Positions 14,279-18,324 of a DNA stretch of 18,324 nt are shown piece by piece. Numbering within the stretch: position 1 is the stretch's first letter; each line of letters opens with the position of its first letter. The position numbers and the translations under genes are program-made. The DNA is from JAJRAG01 sp050010535 (GTDB lineage: Archaea > Thermoplasmatota > Thermoplasmata > Methanomassiliicoccales > JACIVX01), in contig JBEKKT010000032.1 in assembly GCA_050010535.1 (NCBI GenBank), positions 1-18,324 on the forward strand. Reading direction: 5' to 3'. The notes under the pieces are model-generated. The model was not told where the DNA came from and did no database searches. It worked only from the letters and a program-made list of their open reading frames with translations.

Positions 14279-15167
14279 TCGTCCCGATGTTTCCCTCGAC
14301 GATCAGTCGGTACTCCCTTACAGCATTGAATCCGCATTCCCTGCAAGATTCCGTGTCGCGGAGAGGGCATCCCAGGTACTTCGAGCCATCAGGCAGGACG
14401 AATGCGGAGACCCAGTATGGGCATTCCTCGCTCCAGTCCTCCTTCAGCAGATCCTTGAGAGCTCTGTCAGTGTTGAGGATCGGGTAGCCCTCTCGCTTCA
14501 ATTTCATCGTAAGGTCCACGACCGCCTTTTTCTCTTCGATGTCCAGCGCGATATCGTTGGGAGGAGGCGTCAGGAAGTTCAACATTATCCCCTTGATCTT
14601 CTCGTTCCTCGCTATGACCTCCACCGTCTCCCTGATCTTGTCGTTGTTCATCTTCGTGACGACCATGTTCGCGAAGACATTTGGGTGGTTCGTTTTCTCC
14701 AGATTCCTCATGAGCGTCTTGAACGCACCTTTTCCACGGATGTCGTCATGGATCTCCTCCGGACCATCCAAGCTGATCGAAACGACATCACTGTCCTCGA
14801 CTATGTCAGTCATCCCGTTCGTCGTGTACCCGATGACGAAATACCCGATTTCCTTGCCAGCGTCGATCAGATCCTTCAAGGTCTTGCCCTCATCCTTCCA
14901 GAGTGTCGGCTCCCCCCCCTCGAAGAACAGGATTCTCGCCCCCCTGTCATAATACTCCTTCATTTCTCTGACGGCGAGGTTGAACGACATTGAATGGGGG
15001 CCAGGGAGATCGTTCGCATGGGCAACGATGCTGCAGTGCTTACACCTCAGGTTGCACTCGTAGTTTATGATCATTGTGTTGACGAGCGCGTCTCTGGCAC
15101 CGACCTTCGTCTTAAAGAACCAAAGAGCATAGTAGGTCCACTGGCCCAAGGCGTTGACACGACTCAT
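14235..15167 (-). CDS. Radical SAM protein with C-terminal Cys cluster (SPASM/twitch-like)
   Basis: A 310-residue radical SAM enzyme. CNLRCKHC gives the CxxxCxxC 4Fe-4S motif (Cys38, Cys42, Cys45). GGEP (84-87) is the SAM-amino motif and SISLDGPEEIHD the conserved central strand. The C-terminus carries Cys249, Cys267, Cys275 and Cys278 (CPYWV..., YLGCP, ESCRECGF), arranged like an auxiliary-cluster domain of the SPASM/twitch type. The substrate is not evident. The start at 15167 is chosen because the upstream extension is not radical SAM-like and a TATA box sits about 26 nt before it, giving a leaderless transcript. There is no Shine-Dalgarno. It converges on and overlaps the UbiA-like gene, which may mean shared control or simply compact packing. 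Confidence 0.88.
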   Translation of the reverse strand: MSRVNALGQWTYYALWFFKTKVGARDALVNTMIINYECNLRCKHCSIVAHANDLPGPHSMSFNLAVREMKEYYDRGARILFFEGGEPTLWKDEGKTLKDLIDAGKEIGYFVIGYTTNGMTDIVEDSDVVSISLDGPEEIHDDIRGKGAFKTLMRNLEKTNHPNVFANMVVTKMNNDKIRETVEVIARNEKIKGIMLNFLTPPPNDIALDIEEKKAVVDLTMKLKREGYPILNTDRALKDLLKEDWSEECPYWVSAFVLPDGSKYLGCPLRDTESCRECGFNAVREYRLIVEGNIGTIMQMSGRFALSTKR

Positions 15168-15187
15168 GGTATTTTGAAATGGAATAC

Positions 15188-15198
15188 GATATTTAAAG
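15188..15198 (-). promoter_or_regulatory. TATA box of the radical SAM gene, possibly also used rightward
   Basis: The AT-rich element GATATTTAAAG reads on the minus strand as CTTTAAATATC, a good archaeal TATA box centred about 26 nt before the ATG at 15167. The element is nearly self-complementary, so it could also have driven the VOC pseudogene that starts at 15231 on the plus strand. Confidence 0.55.
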
Positions 15199-15230
15199 AC
15201 TCGTCGTTTACAATCCGCTGGACATCGAAA

Positions 15231-15580
15231 GTGCCATTGATATTTAGTCGTTGCATCTGCCGGCAAACGCCTTGGCTCGAATCAGCGGTCGGCTTCTACA
15301 AGAACTTGTTCGGTCTCGATCTGGTCGAGGAGGGAAAAACGCTGTTGAATTGAGAGCTGGGTGCAATCGCCTCCTCATCGATGAGGGCGAGCAGATAGTC
15401 CCGATTCTTGCATTCCTGATGCACAATCTGGAATCTGCCAAGGAAGAACTGCTTTTGCGAAGGGGTTCCAGGTCATTGGGTGGGGAGGGAAGGGCGGGCG
15501 CGGTTATATGCGGGACCTTTTCGGTCTCCTTTGCAATCTGTATTTGGATCAGCAAGCCTTCGAGGGATGAACTGGCAAAT
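15231..15580 (+). pseudogene. Frameshifted VOC/glyoxalase-family pseudogene
   Basis: From the GTG at 15231 one frame encodes VPLIFSRCICRQ then WLESAVGFYKNLFGLDLVEEG, the classic start of a vicinal-oxygen-chelate (glyoxalase/dioxygenase) domain. It hits TGA at 15351-15353. The next frame back continues the domain as LLIDEGEQIVPILAFLM, NLESAKEELLLRRGSRSLGG and a final GTFSVSFAICIWISKPS. This matches the second half of the fold, where relatives have a DPDGN-type turn and an LxxP end. Together they span about 115 codons, the usual VOC length. At least one frameshift near 15355-15370 and a stop codon break it, and the DPDGN turn is eroded. It fills most of the 540 bases between the radical SAM start and the next gene. 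Confidence 0.6.
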
Positions 15581-15647
15581 CCCAACGAGGAGGTATCACC
15601 GAAAGCGCGTAATATTCGTAACACCAATGTTCAGACTGGCCCTTTAA

Positions 15648-15662
15648 CGATATATTTAAACC
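15648..15662 (+). promoter_or_regulatory. TATA box of the coiled-coil/SPFH operon
   Basis: CGATATATTTAAACC is a strong archaeal TATA box. Initiation about 25 nt downstream (around 15676) would give a leader of about 30 nt containing the Shine-Dalgarno GAGGAG (15692-15697) before the ATG at 15707. Confidence 0.6.
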
Positions 15663-15706
15663 TAGACACACGCTATTTGTGGCAAAAAAGTGAGGAGATT
15701 CACTAC

Positions 15707-16237
15707 ATGCCAGACATCAGGGAGCGAGTGGAGGATGAAAGCGGCATCCTGAAGAAGATCCAGAATTTCGTCCCTGGATTTAGAGGATACAGGAGGAGGG
15801 AGGATCTTAGGGATGCGGATAGGATGCTCCGCGCGCAGCTAGCCCAGAGCCTTGGACGGCAGCGGAGGGGGCTGGAGGACTGCAGGAAGCTCCTTGCCCA
15901 GGACTATGGCTCGAAGGAATTGGACATGACTGGTGGTCTCATCAGTCAGTTCAAGAAGGTCGAAGGTGTCGTCACTCACGCCGAGACCGGTTACTCAGGC
16001 CTGGTGGCTGACATCAACATCCGCGAAGACGAGCTAAATAGCTTGTACGAATATGATGCTAGCATGATCGATCACATCACTGCGATGGCCTCCGACATCG
16101 AGTCGGTGAAGGGGGCTCTGGCCGCTAGGGACAATAGTGCCTCCACCAAGGGGCTCATGGATATCAGGGAAAGGATCACCGATTTCGAGGACCAGTTCAA
16201 CCGGAGGATGCACGTCATAGAAGGAACGGAGGTGTGA
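15707..16237 (+). CDS. Helical coiled-coil protein, partner of the SPFH-zinc ribbon protein
   Basis: A 176-residue, highly charged, mostly helical soluble protein (MPDIRERVEDESGILKKIQN, then heptad-like stretches around DRMLRAQLAQSL and GLMDIRERITDFEDQFNRRM). It has no signal peptide or membrane segment. An early GFRGYRRREDLRDADRMLR stretch is strongly basic and could touch acidic lipids or a partner. I do not recognise a named family. The arrangement next to a YdjI-like SPFH protein recalls bacterial PspA/YdjF-YdjI operons, so a scaffold or membrane-stress role is possible but inferred. The ATG at 15707 has GAGGAG 9 nt upstream. The frame is open for 152 codons further upstream, but that part overlaps the VOC pseudogene and the TATA box. 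Confidence 0.72.
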   Translation: MPDIRERVEDESGILKKIQNFVPGFRGYRRREDLRDADRMLRAQLAQSLGRQRRGLEDCRKLLAQDYGSKELDMTGGLISQFKKVEGVVTHAETGYSGLVADINIREDELNSLYEYDASMIDHITAMASDIESVKGALAARDNSASTKGLMDIRERITDFEDQFNRRMHVIEGTEV

Positions 16238-16240
16238 TGA

Positions 16241-17365
16241 ATGAGCGTAATCGGTGCTGAGACTTTCATTTGGGAGGATGCGGACAAGCGCGGGAATATA
16301 ATGTTCCGTATCCCTAGGAATATCAAGTTCAACGATAATGTTGTGGTCAGGGAGGATGAGATCGCCGTATTTTATAGAGATGGTAAGGTCCTGGCATACA
16401 TCGATCGGCCGGACAGGTATGCGCTGACATCGATCAACGCGCCGATCGTCGGCGGTCTGGTTAAGTTCCTTTCGGGAGTGCAGCAGCAAGCCGAGATCAT
16501 ATATCTCCAGAAGCGTGCCGTCGATGGGAAGTTCGGGAGCAAGCAACCCTACCAATTCAGGGACAATGAATTCGGAATGGTCAACCTGAGAGTGTTCGGT
16601 GAGTTCAGGTACAAAGTGTCGTCTCCCGCGAATTTCGTGAACCAGTTCGTCGGCACTCTGAATTATGCTACCAGTGTGGAGGTTGAGGAGAGGATCAAGG
16701 AGCAGTTGGTCATCCTCATTTACGACTCAGTCGGCGACATGAAGAAGGCCGGTATGGGAGTACCAGACATCGCGGCCAACTTGACGAACATAGAGCAGGT
16801 CGTTCTTGCGAAGACAGGCGATCACTTCGATCTGTATGGTGTCGTCATCGACAAGATATCTGGTCTGTACATTTCACTGCCGGAGGAAGTCCAGAAGGCT
16901 GTGGACACGAGGGCTTCGATGCAGGTGCTCGGTGCCAACTACATCCAGTATCAGGCAGGACAAGCGATGACTGAGGCTGCCCAGAACCCTTCAGGCGGGT
17001 CAGCGGGCGCGGGCGTCGGCGTCGGCGCCGGGATTGGTATGGGATGGACCATGCTCGACTCGATGAGGCAAGGTCAGGCTCCGCCGGGAAGTCCACCCCC
17101 TGGAGCCGCCGGGGCAGTCGCAATGGTCACCTGTCCAAAATGCGGAGCCCCGAATCCGGTCACAGGTAAGTTCTGTTCGGAGTGCGGAGCCAAGCTTGCC
17201 GTCGCGACTAAACCCTGTCCGAAGTGCGGTGAGCCTGTTAAGGAGGGCGCGAAGTTCTGTCCGTCATGCGGAGCTCAGCTATCGGCAAGCAAGAAGTGCC
17301 CAAACTGTGGAGCCGAAGTGTCCGGGTCTTCAAAGTTCTGCCCAGAGTGCGGAAAGCAGGTATGA
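16241..17365 (+). CDS. YdjI-like SPFH-domain protein with three C-terminal zinc ribbons
   Basis: A 374-residue protein. Residues about 1-255 form an SPFH-type domain of the YdjI ('virion core protein'-like) group: start MSVIGAETFIWEDAD, IPRNIKFNDNVVVREDEIAVFYRDGKV, FGEFRYKVSSPANFVNQF, then the helical AQNP-ending region. A Gly/Ala-rich linker follows (about 256-275). Three zinc ribbons end the protein: Cys298/301/312/315, 326/329/340/343 and 353/356/367/370, each CPxCG...KFCxxCG. There is no obvious membrane helix, so binding to the membrane inner face would be peripheral. The ATG at 16241 has GGAGGTG 6 nt upstream and is 3 nt after the stop of the coiled-coil gene, so the two are co-expressed. 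The ribbons suggest binding of protein or nucleic acid partners. The function is unknown. Confidence 0.88.
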   Translation: MSVIGAETFIWEDADKRGNIMFRIPRNIKFNDNVVVREDEIAVFYRDGKVLAYIDRPDRYALTSINAPIVGGLVKFLSGVQQQAEIIYLQKRAVDGKFGSKQPYQFRDNEFGMVNLRVFGEFRYKVSSPANFVNQFVGTLNYATSVEVEERIKEQLVILIYDSVGDMKKAGMGVPDIAANLTNIEQVVLAKTGDHFDLYGVVIDKISGLYISLPEEVQKAVDTRASMQVLGANYIQYQAGQAMTEAAQNPSGGSAGAGVGVGAGIGMGWTMLDSMRQGQAPPGSPPPGAAGAVAMVTCPKCGAPNPVTGKFCSECGAKLAVATKPCPKCGEPVKEGAKFCPSCGAQLSASKKCPNCGAEVSGSSKFCPECGKQV

Positions 17366-17643
17366 GCCTCGGGTGCGGCAGGAGCATGAGGAGGAGCGGA
17401 TGCTAGGCGGCGGACTTCGTGGTAGTGATTGTGGAGGTGGAAGAACCGGGAGTCTAGCAGAACCCGGATTGATTATTTACGACCAAAGATGCCATGGTGG
17501 CCAATATGCAGTTCGTTCGGACTGCCTTCCGGGCGAGTTCCCGCATACAAATGATCTGGACTTGATTGTTCAATGACTAACCGGGATTAAGGGCAAGAAA
17601 AGACTAGACGAACAAAACAAATATCGAGAGGAACATTTGAGAG
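17366..17643. other. Intergenic stretch between the SPFH and NfeD genes
   Basis: These 278 bases hold no gene I can support. A 58-codon frame from the ATG at 17400 to 17576 has GAGGAGGAG only 3 nt before it, and its Gly/Arg-rich product resembles nothing known. AT-rich bases at 17610-17630 may contain the promoter of the NfeD gene. Confidence 0.5.
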
Positions 17644-18120
17644 ATGGATATGGAAACAGGCACGATATTTGCATTGGCATTCGTCGTAATCGGCGTCATC
17701 ATGTTGATAGCTGAGGCTGCATCGCCGGGTTCCTTCATCCTGGTACCAGCCACTGTGTTGTTGGTACTTGGGGCGATTGGACTCGTCTCTCCAGATTGGT
17801 TGCTTAGCTGGTGGGCGCCTCTGGCGGCAGTACTGGTGTTGGTCCCGACGACAATCATCACGATCAAGCTGTATCAGAAGCTGGCACCGCCAGTGGCTCC
17901 AGAAACCACAGTAGCGGCCTCTCTAGTCGGAATGAAGGGCGTTGTTACGAGAGAGGTAGGACCGCACGATCTCAAGGGAAAGGTTCGGATTGAGCATGAC
18001 ACCTGGAGTGCGACCTCGCCGAACACGATTCCAGTCGGAACGACTGTCGTTGTCAAGAGCAGCGAAGGCGTCCACGTCTGCGTGGAAGAGACGGCGGAGA
18101 GAGAAGCCAAGGCGAGTTGA
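17644..18120 (+). CDS. Short NfeD-family membrane protein
   Basis: A 158-residue NfeD protein of the short type, without the ClpP-like protease domain. Hydrophobic helices lie at about 7-27, 30-50 and 55-78 (VIGVIMLIAEAASPGSFILVP is typical). The C-terminal OB-fold domain (about 92-150) has the NfeD pattern LVGMKGVVTREV then GKVRIEHDTWSATS and IPVGTTVVVKSSEGVHVCVE. Short NfeD proteins work as partners of slipin/stomatin proteins in the membrane, and a slipin follows 50 nt downstream. The start ATG has GAGAGG about 15 nt upstream and a weaker GAGAG just before it. The tail EREAKAS is charged. Confidence 0.92.
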   Translation: MDMETGTIFALAFVVIGVIMLIAEAASPGSFILVPATVLLVLGAIGLVSPDWLLSWWAPLAAVLVLVPTTIITIKLYQKLAPPVAPETTVAASLVGMKGVVTREVGPHDLKGKVRIEHDTWSATSPNTIPVGTTVVVKSSEGVHVCVEETAEREAKAS

Positions 18121-18170
18121 GGGAGTGACAAGGAGCGATCTAAGAGTAGGGAGAAAAAGGGGGAGTTGAA

Positions 18171-18324
18171 GTGGACATCGTAAGTGCAGTTATCATATCT
18201 TTGCTGTTGCTGGTGATCATCGCTGCAATAGGCATACTCGTGACCGGGATCAAGATCGTCAGGCCGTACGAACAGGGCATATACATGAGGCTCGGTCGCT
18301 ATGTGAGGGTTCTGAATCAGGGCT
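18171..18324 (+). CDS. Slipin/stomatin-like SPFH protein, N-terminal part
   Basis: A partial gene cut by the window edge, with 51 codons visible. A short N-terminus is followed by one hydrophobic hairpin or helix (VIISLLLLVIIAAIGILVTG) and the start of an SPFH domain (IKIVRPYEQGIYMRLGRYVRVLNQG), the characteristic beginning of slipins/stomatins. The GTG at 18171 has GGGGGAG 5 nt upstream. It follows the NfeD gene closely, the standard NfeD-slipin pairing for organising membrane microdomains. Confidence 0.93.
   Translation, partial: MDIVSAVIISLLLLVIIAAIGILVTGIKIVRPYEQGIYMRLGRYVRVLNQG

Noticed and set aside
15251..15706. N-terminal extension of the coiled-coil protein to 328 residues
   Set aside because: The extension overlaps VOC-like pseudogene sequence and the TATA box at 15648-15662. 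The ATG at 15707 has a well-placed Shine-Dalgarno.
17123..17365. Repeated CPxCG...KFC units considered as a DNA repeat array
   Set aside because: The periodicity comes from three zinc ribbon domains in the protein. The DNA copies differ and there are no spacers, so it is not CRISPR or a satellite.
17196..17576. Open frame of 126 codons overlapping the zinc ribbons and the intergenic region
   Set aside because: Most of it is the out-of-frame shadow of the zinc ribbon repeats. The remaining 58 codons have no recognisable features.

Overview
The window looks like the chromosome of a mesophilic or moderately thermophilic euryarchaeon, most plausibly a member of the Thermoplasmatota. This is inferred from the following. 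Several genes have TATA-like boxes, and one (the radical SAM gene) has a box so close to its ATG that the transcript should be leaderless. Gene content includes PQQ-propeller/PKD surface proteins, a fused two-domain ECF ATPase, an archaeal-type IscS without the PLP lysine, a UbiA-like membrane protein and NfeD/slipin genes. No rRNA, tRNA, CRISPR array or insertion sequence was found.

Layout. 1-109 is the tail of an unrecognised gene. 264-5715 (+) is a tight operon for vitamin uptake: a secreted, membrane-anchored PQQ propeller with a DUF4430-like head and a PKD domain, a second DUF4430 protein, EcfT, a fused EcfA-EcfA ATPase and an S component of the predicted cobalamin (CbrT-like) type. A perfect 8+8 bp dyad lies between its putative TATA box and Shine-Dalgarno. 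A relic of a second S component follows (about 5821-6018). 10391-6059 (-) is a second tight operon: tusA, dsrE-like, an iscS homologue, iscU and a YyaL-type thioredoxin-domain protein. The IscS homologue has Asp in place of the PLP-binding Lys but keeps the sulfur-accepting Cys. With TusA and DsrE upstream, this suggests a sulfur relay to IscU that does not depend on ordinary cysteine desulfuration here. 11139-10624 (-) is a nitroreductase.

11140-12013 is gene-poor. It holds one doubtful Cys-rich small ORF and a hairpin. 12014-12829 (+) is a lone DNA methyltransferase with motif order X-I-IV. 12981-13198 is a small two-helix membrane protein split by a frameshift. 13421-14278 (+) is a UbiA-like protein that keeps the first Asp motif and appears to have lost the second. 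It overlaps tail-to-tail with a radical SAM protein (15167-14235, -). Between the radical SAM promoter and the next gene lies a frameshifted VOC/glyoxalase pseudogene (about 15231-15580).

15707-18324 (+) is a membrane-scaffold cluster: a helical coiled-coil protein, a YdjI-like SPFH protein with three C-terminal zinc ribbons, then an NfeD protein and the start of a slipin/stomatin, which runs off the window.

The strongest leads are the pseudo-desulfurase in a TusA/DsrE/IscU operon, the DUF4430-ECF cassette with its dyad, the UbiA-like protein without its second metal motif, and the three decaying genes.
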